Source: Rhynchopus euleeides
Taxonomy: Eukaryota > Euglenozoa > Diplonemea > Diplonemida > Diplonemidae
Length of the DNA stretch: 64,000 nt
NCBI GenBank assembly: GCA_963210315.1
Contig: OY723283.1
Span: 124,001-188,000, forward strand
Direction of reading: 5' to 3'
This document shows, piece after piece, positions 22,762 to 33,297 of this stretch (its first letter is position 1; each line of letters starts with the position of its first letter). The translations under genes were made by a program, and so were the position numbers. The notes below the pieces were generated by a model. The model did not search any database. It was not told where the DNA came from and was given only the letters and a program-made list of their open reading frames with translations.

Positions 22762-23397
22762 TGTGTGCAGAGAGAGATCCTGACCTGTGGGTGTTGCGTC
22801 GATGCTGCGCGATGTGGAGGCACGCCTAAGCACTCAAGGGAGAGGGAGAGCGGGGGGTTACAGGAGGGGGGGCAGGCAGTGTGGGGAGTTGCTCTTCATA
22901 CGGTAGAACGTTAAGAACCGACGCCAGCAACCCAGCAGGTTGCTTCCACAAAGCGCTGGGGTGGTAGTGTGCGCGCTTTCAGGGCAGGTTTCACCGCTGG
23001 TCACACGGGGGTGCACGCTATGGAAACTAGACAGTGTTCCACCCTGTGGAAGACTGGATCACTTGCGATGTAATGCGGGTTCAGTTGTCGGTTTAAATCA
23101 ATTGCAACACGCCATCACACTTCAGCATAATACCATCAAGTCCGACATTGCGGGCCATTCAGGAATTGCATTTATGGGGAGGGGGTGTGCTTCACCCTGA
23201 CATGCAGTGTCATACGGCAACACATCCCAACTATCACTGGGCACAGTTGGTATTGTTAGGGGTGCTACCACTGCGCTTTCGAGCGGAGGCACCCCCACCC
23301 CCAAGGAAGGCCAACACAGCAAACAGAAGGCAAGACAAGCCGAGCCGAATCAAGTCGGCATCGCTGCTGTTTTGTTTGGGGGTCGGGGGGAGCCCCC
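22762..23397. other. Spacer upstream of GGPP synthase
   Basis: About 640 bp with no gene recognised. Confidence 0.55.
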
Positions 23398-24279
23398 TTA
23401 CAGCTTCCCGCCTGAGAGAAGCTTGAACACCCTGTGTGCGTTGCCGCGCATGAACAGGTTCTTCACCTGAGCCGCCTCCTCCTTCGGGAGGCGCTCGAAG
23501 ATGGTGTCGACGTTCTTGAGGCACCGCTTCGGGGCAATCATCGGGTAGTTCGACCCGAACATCACCTTGTGCCTGCCCGACTTCGACACAATGTAGTCCC
23601 GAATCGCCTGCGGGTAGCGGTCCGCCACATAGGCAGACGTGTCGATGTACACATTTTGGTGCTTCGTCGCGACGGCGATCATCTCCTCAGTCCAGGGGTA
23701 CCCGATGTGCCCCCCGACAATCGTCAGATCCGGGAAGTCCAGCGCCATCTGGTCGATGTAAGGGATGGGCCGCCCGTACTCCGAGGGCTTGAGGGGGCCC
23801 GTGTGCCCCACCTGGAGGCACAGGGGGACACCCAGCTCCTCGCATGCGGCGAACACGGGATAGAAAAGCCTGTGCGTGGGGGGCAGCTCCCACAGCCACG
23901 GCAGCACGCGGATCGCCTTGAAGCCCAGCTCGTTGACGCAGCGATGCACCTCCCGCACGGCGTTGCGCGGCTCGCGGATGTTGACGGTGCCTACACCCAC
24001 GAGGCGCCCGTTGCTGGCCCGGCAGAACTCTGCCACCTCGTCGTTGCCGATAAGCTCGCCGCCCGCGCCGTGCCAAGCAGAGATGAGCCCCGTCTCCAGG
24101 CCAGCCGCGTCCAGCATGGAGACGGTGGTCTCCACCTTGACTGCGAGCTTCATGAGTGCAGGGTTGCCGCCGCCCATGGCTCCAGCCTCGCCGCCCTTCT
24201 TCGTCCACTTCGCCAGGGATGCGAAGAACGGCTGGGTCAAAAACTTCTCCGTCGGGTGCTGCAGCCAAACATCCACCAT
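23398..24279 (-). CDS. Amidohydrolase-2 family metal-dependent hydrolase/decarboxylase
   Basis: A single exon of 293 aa starting 'MVDVWLQHPTEKFL', the usual N-terminus of a subgroup of the amidohydrolase-2 (ACMSD/resorcylate decarboxylase-like) superfamily. Other family marks are 'FKAIRVLPWLWELPP', 'PLCLQVGHTG' with the barrel His, 'PDLTIVGGHIGYPW' with a second metal or catalytic His, and 'MFGSNYPM' near the C-terminus, the position of the conserved Asp/Asn. The barrel fold is complete. Members hydrolyse or decarboxylate small aromatic or cyclic substrates using Zn or Mn; the substrate here is unknown. The N-terminal 'DVWxQ' replaces the HxH of classical members, and the late motif has Asn where many have Asp, so activity should not be assumed. 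No targeting peptide seen. Confidence 0.85.
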   Translation of the reverse strand: MVDVWLQHPTEKFLTQPFFASLAKWTKKGGEAGAMGGGNPALMKLAVKVETTVSMLDAAGLETGLISAWHGAGGELIGNDEVAEFCRASNGRLVGVGTVNIREPRNAVREVHRCVNELGFKAIRVLPWLWELPPTHRLFYPVFAACEELGVPLCLQVGHTGPLKPSEYGRPIPYIDQMALDFPDLTIVGGHIGYPWTEEMIAVATKHQNVYIDTSAYVADRYPQAIRDYIVSKSGRHKVMFGSNYPMIAPKRCLKNVDTIFERLPKEEAAQVKNLFMRGNAHRVFKLLSGGKL

Positions 24280-24637
24280 CTTGCCCCGAGGGTGTGTGTG
24301 TAATCTGTGTGTCGCGGGTGGTGGTGGTTGTGTCTAAAGAGCGATGCCGTGGCGAAGCCTCCTCGCTGGTGTGCCGGACACCCAAACACACAGCTCAAGA
24401 TGGGGGTGTGGTGTGGGACGGGGGAGGGGGGTCTGGGGCACTGCTCTGCTAGACCTTTGGCCCCACCTTGTGCCGGCGTACCGGCTGAGGGGGAGGGGGT
24501 GTAAATGCGAAGGGGGGGAATGACACAGGAGGTGTCGTGTGCTCCGGCGCCGGGCCGGCGGGCGTGGCGTGCACACCGCGCCTTTGCCCAGAGGGTGGGT
24601 GTGTGGTGTGCGTTCTGGGGGCTGCACACATCACTGG
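24280..24637. other. Pyrimidine-rich (coding strand) spacer
   Basis: No gene seen. On the gene-sense strand it is C-rich, including the segment just before the amidohydrolase start. Confidence 0.55.
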
Positions 24638-25303
24638 TTACTTGCCACGCGAGCCCTGGCCATCCATTCGTTGGCTCATGTTCTCGAGTGTCTCCTTCAG
24701 CATGTTGCCGAACACAATGGCCATGTTCTCCATCTGCTGCTTCTGCTCGTTGATCTTCTGCGGATCGGAGGGTGTGTGTGTGGAGGTCATCAAGAGTGAT
24801 CGATGTGATCTACACTGCGGCAAGGCTCACGTGTATCGCGATGACATCAACATTGTGTGTCTCTAGAGAGTGTCGCGGGGTGAACTCATCAACTGCAAGC
24901 ATACTTTATTCTTCTGTGCAATGACCTCATCCTTCGCCTGCTTGGTCTGCTCGAGGGTTTTTCGCTGCACCTCGAGCTCCTCACGGAGGGTGTCTATTGC
25001 CTGCTGCAGGGAGTCGATTCTGTAGCACAGCTCATGGTACATCGCCTTGTACTGCCTATACATGTCGACTCGTGTGCGTTGTGTAAGTCGCTCTTCCTCT
25101 TCCATGCGCTCGCCGAGTGTGGCGATGTCGCGCTTCAGGCGGCGCTGAACCAGCTTGTGCCGCTGATACTTCTCCGCCTCGATCACGAGCCTCCTCTCGA
25201 GCTGCCATACCTCGCGCCCCAGCTCCGACAGTATCTCCTCCGCATCCAGCAGCTGCTCGTCCTCGCTCTTCTCCTTCTGCTTCCCTTTGCCGGCCTTCGA
25301 CAT
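24638..25303 (-). CDS. DRC12/CCDC153-like dynein regulatory complex coiled-coil protein (two exons)
   Basis: Exon 24905-25303 and exon 24638-24757 are joined across a 147-bp intron (GTATGCTTG...CCGCAG) in phase 0, giving 172 aa. The N-terminus is basic ('MSKAGKGKQKEKSEDE'). The rest is almost continuously helical coiled coil, with a central 'RTRVDMYRQYKAMYHELCYR' and a C-terminal 'MENMAIVFGNMLKETLENMS'. Size, basic head and the 'YKAM' helix resemble CCDC153, the DRC12 subunit of the nexin-dynein regulatory complex of motile axonemes. The splice is supported because it continues the heptads. Only family resemblance by eye supports DRC12; another axonemal coiled-coil protein is possible. Confidence 0.7.
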
Positions 25304-27349
25304 TGCCCCTTGCGCAGGGGCGGGTCAGGGTCACGAATAGACAGGCCTCAACCCTGTGGGCACATGTCTGTGTGCGTGTCCTGCGGTGGTGGCTGGTGTC
25401 AGTGGTGTAGTGCTAGAGCACGATGGCGCTGATCACAAAAGGAGGGATGGATGGGTTGGGGGTTGTCATTGCCTTGGGGACCCTCTTCAAGCTTCGTGAA
25501 TCTCGCACAGCCTGTGGCCAGCGGAAACGCAAGGCAACGGCGGGCACACATGCCACCAAGCCTGCGGGATTGCCACCTCCGCCTCTGCCACGCACCGTGC
25601 TCACGTGCTGATTGTGCCTTGTCGGGTCAGCGACATTGGCTGTTGGCTGCATGCCAAACACACCAACTGCTGCCCCCAAACAACTGGGTGCAACCAAGAC
25701 CGATCCTGCCAAGCGTGCCTCTCTCTCTCTCTCTCTCTCCCCCTCTGCTGCCACCCTGCCTGAGCGACAGGGCCTCACAGAGGAGCAGGCACCCCACCAT
25801 CCCAGGATGCTGTCTTCTTCTCTCCCCCCCCCACCTTCACACCCAACACCTCCCTGCCGCCGACATGCCGGCTGTCTGCAGGCACCCGCGAGAGGCTGAC
25901 TGATAAACAGGACAGCGAATATACGATGGAAATAGAAGCGAAGTGGACGAAGGCTGCCCCCCTCCCTTGCCCTGGTTGAGGTTCTTTGACAGAGGCTGTA
26001 CAGCATGCACGAGGCAGAAGAGGAGAGGGGGTGGGGTGGAGGGTGTGCCCGATACACTGCAGGCATAGCCCCGGTGATGCGAAAGGAAGAAGAAGCGAAG
26101 GCAGGCACAAAAACAACATAACACGCGCGATCCACACACAAGCCGCTCAGCAGCAGGTTGTTTCTACGCCAAATGATGGGCAAAATTCAACCCGCAGCCT
26201 TACTGCAACCGCTGCCCGTTAACTTTTTTGAACTCTCGGATTGAACCTCTGAAAAAACGCGGCTTCCTCCACACAAGGCTGCCAGATGTCCCGGGTCTGG
26301 AAAGCTGTGGGGCTCATTTTGGAACAGGGGAGGGCATCGGGGGAGGGGCTTGGTTTCTTCGTGGTGTGGACCTTCCTTGGCACTGCCAGGCAACACTGCC
26401 GGTTTTCGCCAACCTGAACAAAACAGCACCAGAACCGGATGACAAAGAAATTTACAAAAAGTTGTGCCGGGGGGGATGGGGAGAACATCCGAGAAGTGCA
26501 TTCGGCGGTCGTATCCCACAAAAGAGAACCCCCGAGGGCGTTGAGCCGGGCGCGGTTGCTCCAGAGACAGGCCTTGTCTCAGAACAATCGCGTGATAAAA
26601 AGACGCATGTTTGGGAGGGGGGTGACATTGCTTGATAGTCTCTGCGTTGGTCCTGAAGAACCACAAACAAACCTACGAGGAGGGCGAAGCCACAGCTCTG
26701 ATCTGTCCTGGTTTTCCTTACTGGGATGAAGCAGAGAAAGGGAGGGAAAGGGCCCACAGATGCTCCTGATGGGCGCAGACACACGCGAACACACTCCAGT
26801 CTCGTCATGCCGACCAGAAGCATTCACACCAGCAACCATTTGGCATTCAATCCCACCTTCCACGCTGACTGGACTCTGACGGTGACACAACTATAGTCAT
26901 CATAGTCAGGCAGCAGGTGTGGAGGGGGTTCTGCTTCCAGCCTGTCAACCGGATGTGGGTGTCGAACTGTGCGGCTGATCAAGATAGCTGTATGGCCGAG
27001 ACGGTCTAGGCCCACCTGGGCAGCAGGCAGGACGGAACCAAATAAGGAAGATCCGTATCGGTCTGGAACTGTGCCGTCATCGCCGTAGGAGAGGAGGGCA
27101 GTTGTGGTGGGGAATAACGGCATGCCACTCGACGCACGCAACGAGGGGAAGCAGGCGCAATGGATTTGACACACACCCACCCCCGTTGCTGTCTTCACAC
27201 ACACCCCAGCTGCAGCAGGCAGGATGGGCCCAACGTCGGAAGGGTTCGGCACCCAACATCGTTATCTTGTTCGCACCCGGTTGCAGGAGAACCGGAATGC
27301 CTGCTTGCCGGAGGCAGTTGTTGGCATGGCAGTGCGGCGATGATGTGGC
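25304..27349. other. Two-kilobase spacer
   Basis: No supportable gene. The longest minus-strand frame (25413-26183) is proline/serine/arginine low complexity with a CT run at about 25723-25740. It overlaps no recognised domain. Confidence 0.5.
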
Positions 27350-28810
27350 TTAGTTGACAAGAGCGAAGACCTTCGGCTCGCCCTTCTCAAGCACCGCAGG
27401 GAAGTGGATGTTCCCTTGGCAGTCCGCCTCCAGCAGCACACAGTCTGCCGCGTCGAGGATGTTGCACAGCTCCTTGCCTGCTGTGTAGCATTCGGGCAGG
27501 GATGTGATGTTGTGCTTCACAGTCAGACCCTTGGTTCCGACGTTGGTGGTGAGCACGAGCACATCGGCACGTGTGAAGGCGTAGATGTCGTCTGCAACGT
27601 AGCGCTCGACGGCAGGGGCGGTGGCCGCTTCGGTGTTGCTCTTGCGGAGTGCGTTGACAGCCTTGATCAGGTTGTAGGTGGGGGACGTGGTGGACCAACC
27701 GCTCAGCCACATCACCTCCCGGTTGTGGGGGTCGTGGCCCCCGTCGAACTCCTGCTCCGTGCCGTAGTACACCACAGGGATGCCCTCCCCCAGCAGCACG
27801 AACATCAGGGCGTTCTTCAGCATCGCTCTGTCCTTCTGCGAGTGCAGGAACCGCTCCTGGTCGTGGTTGTCGAGGAAGTTGCCCAGCACTGAGACATCAG
27901 GGATCTTGCGCTTGTACTCTGCCAGCCTCCACTTCATGGTCATCATCGAGTCGCCGTTTTTAAACACATCCCGGAGGGCGTAGAACAGCGCGTAGTGCAG
28001 CACGGAGTCCATCGGGCCCTGATACTTGGCCAGGTAGGCCGGGTCGCCGTTGAAGACCTCGCCAATTGTGAAGCACTGCTTGCCACGCAGACCCTTCATG
28101 GCGCTCTGCGACATGTTGCCGAGGAAGTCACGGGAGACGTGCTTCGCAGTGTCGATGCGCAGCGCGTCGAAGTCAAAGTGGTTCACGATCCAGCGGGTCC
28201 ACAGCAGCAGGTTGAACTTCACAAGCGGGTTCGACTCATCCAGGTCGGGCAGCCCTGCAAGGCGGCACTTCTCCATCAGCCACTGCGTGCACATGGCATC
28301 GCACGTGTCGCCACACGGCTCACACGAGTGGTACTGCCACTCCTTGTTGAAGGGGAAGAACGAGTCCAGCGGGTTCTCCTCCGAAGGGTACCCCATGTGG
28401 TTCACCACCACGTCCAGCATGACGTAGATGTTGCGCCTGTGGCACTCCGCCAGCAGCTCCCTCAGGATCTTCCCAGTCCCGAAGTGGGGGTTCACCTTGT
28501 AGAGGTTCTTCGCCCAATACCCGTGGTACCCCTTGCTGCCTGACGACGTGTCGGTGTTCTCCACCACAGGCGTGATCCACAGGGCGTCGAACCCAAGGTC
28601 CTGGATGTAGTCCAGCTTGTCCATGATGCCTTGGAAGGTCCCCCCACAGTACTGCACATCCTGCACACACTTGCTGTCCGTCACATTCCCGCCGCTGAAC
28701 CTATCGATAACCAGGAAGTAGACCGAACGCCCCTTCCACTCCTCCGCCGTGCGGCAGGCATCCGACACCACCACTGCGCCCAGCAGCAGGAGGGCGGCAA
28801 ACCGCATCAT
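27350..28810 (-). CDS. Secreted alpha-amylase (glycoside hydrolase family 13)
   Basis: A single exon of 486 aa with a signal peptide at residues 1-17 ('MMRFAALLLLGAVVVSDA'), then a GH13 barrel: 'VYFLVIDRFSGG', 'FDALWITPVVEN', 'VMLDVVVNHMG'. Catalytic residues are in place: nucleophile Asp220 in 'FDALRIDTAKH', acid/base Glu251 in 'FTIGEVFNG', transition-state Asp317 in 'FLDNHDQERF'. A small C-terminal beta domain follows. It hydrolyses internal alpha-1,4 bonds of starch or glycogen, presumably extracellularly or in food vacuoles, consistent with a phagotroph or osmotroph. The frame extends upstream to 28924 without need; the first ATG of the hydrophobic leader is preceded by AAAGCAG six nt upstream. 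Confidence 0.95.
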   Translation of the reverse strand: MMRFAALLLLGAVVVSDACRTAEEWKGRSVYFLVIDRFSGGNVTDSKCVQDVQYCGGTFQGIMDKLDYIQDLGFDALWITPVVENTDTSSGSKGYHGYWAKNLYKVNPHFGTGKILRELLAECHRRNIYVMLDVVVNHMGYPSEENPLDSFFPFNKEWQYHSCEPCGDTCDAMCTQWLMEKCRLAGLPDLDESNPLVKFNLLLWTRWIVNHFDFDALRIDTAKHVSRDFLGNMSQSAMKGLRGKQCFTIGEVFNGDPAYLAKYQGPMDSVLHYALFYALRDVFKNGDSMMTMKWRLAEYKRKIPDVSVLGNFLDNHDQERFLHSQKDRAMLKNALMFVLLGEGIPVVYYGTEQEFDGGHDPHNREVMWLSGWSTTSPTYNLIKAVNALRKSNTEAATAPAVERYVADDIYAFTRADVLVLTTNVGTKGLTVKHNITSLPECYTAGKELCNILDAADCVLLEADCQGNIHFPAVLEKGEPKVFALVN

Positions 28811-29223
28811 TGTTGCCTGCTTTGTGTTCCCCCCTCTCTCTGTTGAATCGGGGGTATGGAATATGGATCGCGGAGGATCGAAGAATCGAAGAACCCACCT
28901 AGCTAGGCAGGCAAGGCCCGGCAAGGCGGCAGAGACAAGGCGGGCAGGAGAGTGGGTGGTGGGGGTGGGGGAGGGGGCGGCGGGCTTTCACTGTTGCATA
29001 AATATACTGTGTTCCTCTCCCACCCCCCCTGCGATCCCCAGGGGGAGGAGAGAGAGAGACAGAGAGGAGGATAGTGGACAACCCCCCCCCCTCCAACGCC
29101 GAACACATCAAAGGCAAAGCACACAGCACACAGCACGCTGCGCCCTGATGGGTGTAAATGCGACATCCCACAAAACCCCCCAGCCCCTAACCCCCACCCT
29201 CCCCCTCCTCCTCTCTACCATGG
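28811..29223. other. Spacer between amylase and cyclophilin genes
   Basis: About 410 bp with no gene. C-rich on the gene-sense strand. Confidence 0.6.
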
Positions 29224-30078
29224 TCATGCTGCCGCCTCCTGCTCCAGCTGCACGCACTGCTGCAGGACAAACGACTGGGGAGAGGGGGTCAGGAAAGTTT
29301 TCGGATCGCACGATGCATGCATCCTGCTGTGGAGCCCCTCCAGGTCGCCGGACACGAGACGCCCGATAACAGTGTGTCTGCTGTCCAGCCAGGGGCACTG
29401 CCTTGTGGTGATGATGAACTGCGATCCGTTTGTGTCTGGGCCTGAGTTTGCCAGGGAGAGCGTGCCGTACCCATGGTGCACAGCGGATGGCCCGAACCCA
29501 TACGAATAGAAAGTCGAGTCCGCCGCCTCGGCGAGCGACGAGCAGCACTCCCTTGCGGTGCGGCGGCGCAGCCTCGCCTTGCCGCCCTTCACGCTGAACC
29601 CGCCGCACCCTTTCTCGAGGCACGCCTTCTTCACCGCCTCCACGTCCTTCACATCCAGCTCTGCGAAGCACTCCTCGGGAAAGGCATCCTTCCCTTCGAA
29701 GGTGTCCCAGACATGCTCGTCGTCAAACAGCGCACCGAATGTCGTGTCCTGCCCTTTGTATCCCTGCGGTGGGTGCTCTGTGAGGGATGCAGCCAAGGCT
29801 GACGTGTCCCCGCCCTGCACCATATAGTCTGTCGCGCGGAAGAGCACCGTGCCTGCGTAGCCAATCGGCTTCGGATTTTTCTTATCCGCGGTTGTGGCGC
29901 CCAGAGCGAGCTGCCGGAAGTGCTCCGCGCCTTTCGGGGCCAGCGTCTTCAGCAGCTCGAACACCAGCTCTGTCGGAGCCTCCCCGCCAGCCTCCTCTAT
30001 GTCCAGCCGCACATGAGGGTTCCCCTCGGGCTCAGCCGCTGCGGCAGCAGCGGGTGCAGCCCCCTTCGCCTTGGACAT
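29224..30078 (-). CDS. Divergent cyclophilin-type peptidyl-prolyl isomerase with internal insertion
   Basis: A single exon of 284 aa. A low-complexity Ala-rich head ('KGAAPAAAAAAEPEGNPHV') precedes cyclophilin strands. Recognisable motifs are 'VLFRATDYMVQGGD' (equivalent to the active-site FxRxxxxFMxQGG region, about residues 78-92), then 'YGTLSLANSGPDTNGSQFII' and 'WLDSRHTVIGRLVSG'. Between these blocks lie about 110 residues where a normal cyclophilin has about 30, so an extra roughly 75-residue insert ('FPEECFAELDVKDVEAVKKA', 'CLEKGCGGFSVKGG') is present. The family catalyses Xaa-Pro isomerisation. Tyr replaces the usual Phe before Met, and some active-site positions are altered, so catalysis may be weak. 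No targeting peptide. The ATG is five nt after 'CTGCCCAG'. Confidence 0.88.
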   Translation of the reverse strand: MSKAKGAAPAAAAAAEPEGNPHVRLDIEEAGGEAPTELVFELLKTLAPKGAEHFRQLALGATTADKKNPKPIGYAGTVLFRATDYMVQGGDTSALAASLTEHPPQGYKGQDTTFGALFDDEHVWDTFEGKDAFPEECFAELDVKDVEAVKKACLEKGCGGFSVKGGKARLRRRTARECCSSLAEAADSTFYSYGFGPSAVHHGYGTLSLANSGPDTNGSQFIITTRQCPWLDSRHTVIGRLVSGDLEGLHSRMHASCDPKTFLTPSPQSFVLQQCVQLEQEAAA

Positions 30079-31927
30079 GGTGCCTGGGCAGGGTGTTGAG
30101 GTGCAGAGGGGTGCGGCGTCCGGGGGGGGCAGGAGAAGGCCTTGCTAAAGTGCCTCTGAGTGAGAAGTGTTTCTGATCAAAAGAGAGAGAGAGAGAGGGA
30201 GGGAGGGGGTCTGGGGGTGCGGCAATGCTGTCGTGGGGGGTGGGGTGGGGGCAGCGCGAAGGTTGAAGGGTCCAGCATGTGTTATCCCCTCAGGCGGTCT
30301 CGAACATGTCATAAAGTCCAACGGGGGGGGGGGGGGAGTGGTCTTCAAGCAAAGGGCATTGCATAATTTGGGTGAGCTGCAAGAAAAAAACTGCAGGATT
30401 TCGTAAGGGGAGGGAAGTCACATATAAGCGCTGAATCAACAGCGATATGCGACTCCTTTCTGAAGGGTTTCAAGGCGGTGCACCCCAGCTAATGTATGTT
30501 GGGCAGCTGTGTGTTGGGTGCATCGCGGCAGGTGGGGCGTTGGGGGCAGCACGCTTCCTCCTTTTGGGGAGGTACCCACAACAAGCACAGGAATAGCTGT
30601 GGCAAATCCTTGCAGAGAATCACCACACGGCAGGGCGTGTGTGTTAAAGGGTGCTCTTGCGATGGGCGGAACACCCTTTCGGTTCTTCTTCTTCTCTCTT
30701 CTGGATGTGCACAACGCAGCAGCATTTTTTAGCGTCGACCAACCACCGGTCCTGTTCCCAGTGACGTCCGAGATTTTTTTTGGCGTCGATGCAACAAACA
30801 ACCTGACGAAGCTGAGTTCTTTTTGAAATCGATGGCCAAAATACCACACAGAGGCAGATTGGCTTTCCCGCTTTCGCGTTTCCAATTCACGAGCTATAAG
30901 AGCGAGGCTATAAAGGGCCCCCGCCAGGGCGGGGGAGCAACAATATCACACAGGGTGCCTTCGCACCCTATGCATCAGTCACAGAAACTACGTGGTGAAG
31001 ACACCCGGTAGAAGAGGTTCGCGTTGTTCCCATTCGGGGGGGGGGGGGGGCCAGGGGGTGGTGGGGTTGGAGTGGGAGGCAACAAAACAGGGCAGGGGTG
31101 GCCGGCAAAGGAGGGAGGGCCTGCACCACACCCCAACGCCACCCACTGGCTACTCCCGCACGCAATAGAGAGTTCTGGCGCGCGCAGCGCCACGGGATGC
31201 GGGAGAGTTGGAAGAAGTGGGTTGAAAAAGAAAGCGCAGTTAGTTGTTAAAGAGTTCGTTCCGTGCCAGCCTCCGCCTGGCGGGGGGGAGGCCGTGTCTG
31301 AGGCAGGGAGGCAGACACTTAGGCTGCCTGAGTGGCACGGCTTCTTTGCATTCTTGTTGGGAGCCGGGCAACTCTTACTGCCACAGGTTTTGAGCGGCAC
31401 TGGGATGCCCGTGTCTTGAAAGGAAACAAAAGACAGTGCCTCACAGAGGCACACGGGGAAGGTGGGGCTTAGACCCCTGAACACCCCAGGCTGTCATAAT
31501 TCGGTGCGGCCTGTTTTGCTTTCGGATCCTGACAAGCATCCGCGTTGTCAGAGGATGTAAAAACAGCGCCTTCAAGGCCACATCATCATCATCAGCTTTA
31601 TTCTGGGGCCTTCAATCAGAAGTGCAGTGAGGTGCCGGAACGAAGCCTTGGCGCCACGCTGACACTTTATTTCGAAGGCCAGAATTACCCCTTCAGCCGA
31701 ACGCAGCTCACAAAACCCCGAGGGGAGGCATCAGAGTCCGCGACCGACACACGAAACAAAAAGATTGAAAGGGGCCTTCGCTCAGAAGTGCAAAACGGTG
31801 TGGAGTCGTGATCCGCCTGACAAAACTTGACCAGCAGTGACACACAACGAAGACCTCGCACTGACCAGAGACAGGCCTGGGCAAAGCCCCGACTAGGCCA
31901 CTGTGATGACACGAAGTAAGGACCACC
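30079..31927. other. Gene-free spacer
   Basis: No gene recognised. Contains GA and poly-G simple sequence at 30180-30200, 30320-30336 and 31035-31050. Confidence 0.5.
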
Positions 31928-31942
31928 ACCCCCCCCCCCCTT

Positions 31943-33284
31943 AGGGGTGGGTATACCCCCCCCTATACGCGTGAGAAAATAACTTTTTTCGGGAACACCA
32001 AAAAGTACCTCAGAAAGCCATGTAAAGGGTGCCAATGTGCCCAGATCGTCCCAAAAGTGTTTTGTGGTGGAGATTTCACCACCAGATCAACCTCAGTGCT
32101 GATATTTTGGCATTCTAAAAAATTTGCCCATCGGTGGTTCCTACGGTGCCCCCCGGATAGGCACTGCACACTCACTCACACCCCTTCACATGGCTAGTGC
32201 CACCCCACAAGCCTGTTCCCAAGAAAATATCACCCTCGGGAACCAGCTCGCGCAGACTGTAGAACGAGGCTACTCCCGCATGCCAGATTCTATAGCAATC
32301 GACACTCTTCTCCATGACGACATGCTGCCTGTGTTGAGCGCCGCACTGTGCCACAGTTGAACTCAGTCACTTCTGAAAACTCATCTTCGCGAAGAACTGG
32401 GCACTCCTGGTGAGATATTAGCAGCTGAGGCGCAATCATTCGATAGGCTCAAGGCACGCCTCCAAACCCTCACGAAATTCAAAGTCCAAACACCTGCCTG
32501 CCAGCATGGGAACCAATGCCTGGCTGCGCACACTGCAGCACTGTCAACAGCAGGAATGCACAGACACGCAACAGGTGAACTGAGTTACTATGCACAAATT
32601 TGCTGAATTCGAAGCAAATGACGAGGCTTTTGCAAACCACCCGAATCGATGGAAGTCATTCCTGTGACACCTGGCTCTGTTGAGGGGCGTGATGGACGAA
32701 TTGCCCATCAGGCGAGGCACAGGCGCGCCCTGAAGCGCAATCGTATTGACGAGCTTCGGGTGCTCTGTGAAAGAAATATACTGGCTGTGAATACCGACAG
32801 CCATCTAATTTTTCAGCAGGGCTCCACACAGGACAACAAGACCATACAGGCCCATACCTGTCGGGATATGCACATCGAGATCAATCCATACAGGCAATCT
32901 GTGCCTATCCAGGCCTGTACAGGCCAAGGCACGCCTATACGTGCATGTAATTCGCGCAAAAATCAGTGGGACAGGGGCACAATCGTCGAAACTCGTGTCC
33001 GGGCAATTTCCGACACCCCCTTCACCACGCCTACCCCGTATTGTGCCAGCAAAAGGGCGTGTCCAGCAAACAGAGGTGGGCCTACGGTACCACCAGGAAC
33101 CACCGGTGGGCAAATTTTCCGGAACCCCAAAAAACACCCCATAAGGCCCCACAAATGGTGTTGGTGGCCTCAGGATATCATTCTGGCACCCTTTGGGGTC
33201 GGTGCGTGTGTCAGGTAGGGGCTGAGAGGTGTTTAGAGCGTGTCCTGAAAATACCCATTTTCTCACAGGGGTATACCCACCCCT
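31943..33284. mobile_element. Inverted-repeat element B (about 1.34 kb)
   Basis: The left end 'aggggtgggtatacccc' is matched in inverted orientation by 'ggggtatacccacccct' ending at 33284. Further inverted matches follow inside: 'gtgagaaaat' near each end, and 'aaatttgccca' + c/t + 'cggtggttcct' at 32119-32145 and about 33098-33123. The element is bracketed by A-C(12)-TT on the left (31928-31942) and A-C(10)-TT on the right (33285-33297), a possible target duplication with homopolymer slippage. No coding capacity recognised. Confidence 0.7.
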
Positions 33285-33297
33285 ACCCCCCCCCCTT

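Noticed and set aside
25413..26183. 256-codon minus-strand ORF
   Set aside because: Contains a translated CT run and no recognisable motif; not contiguous with any exon.
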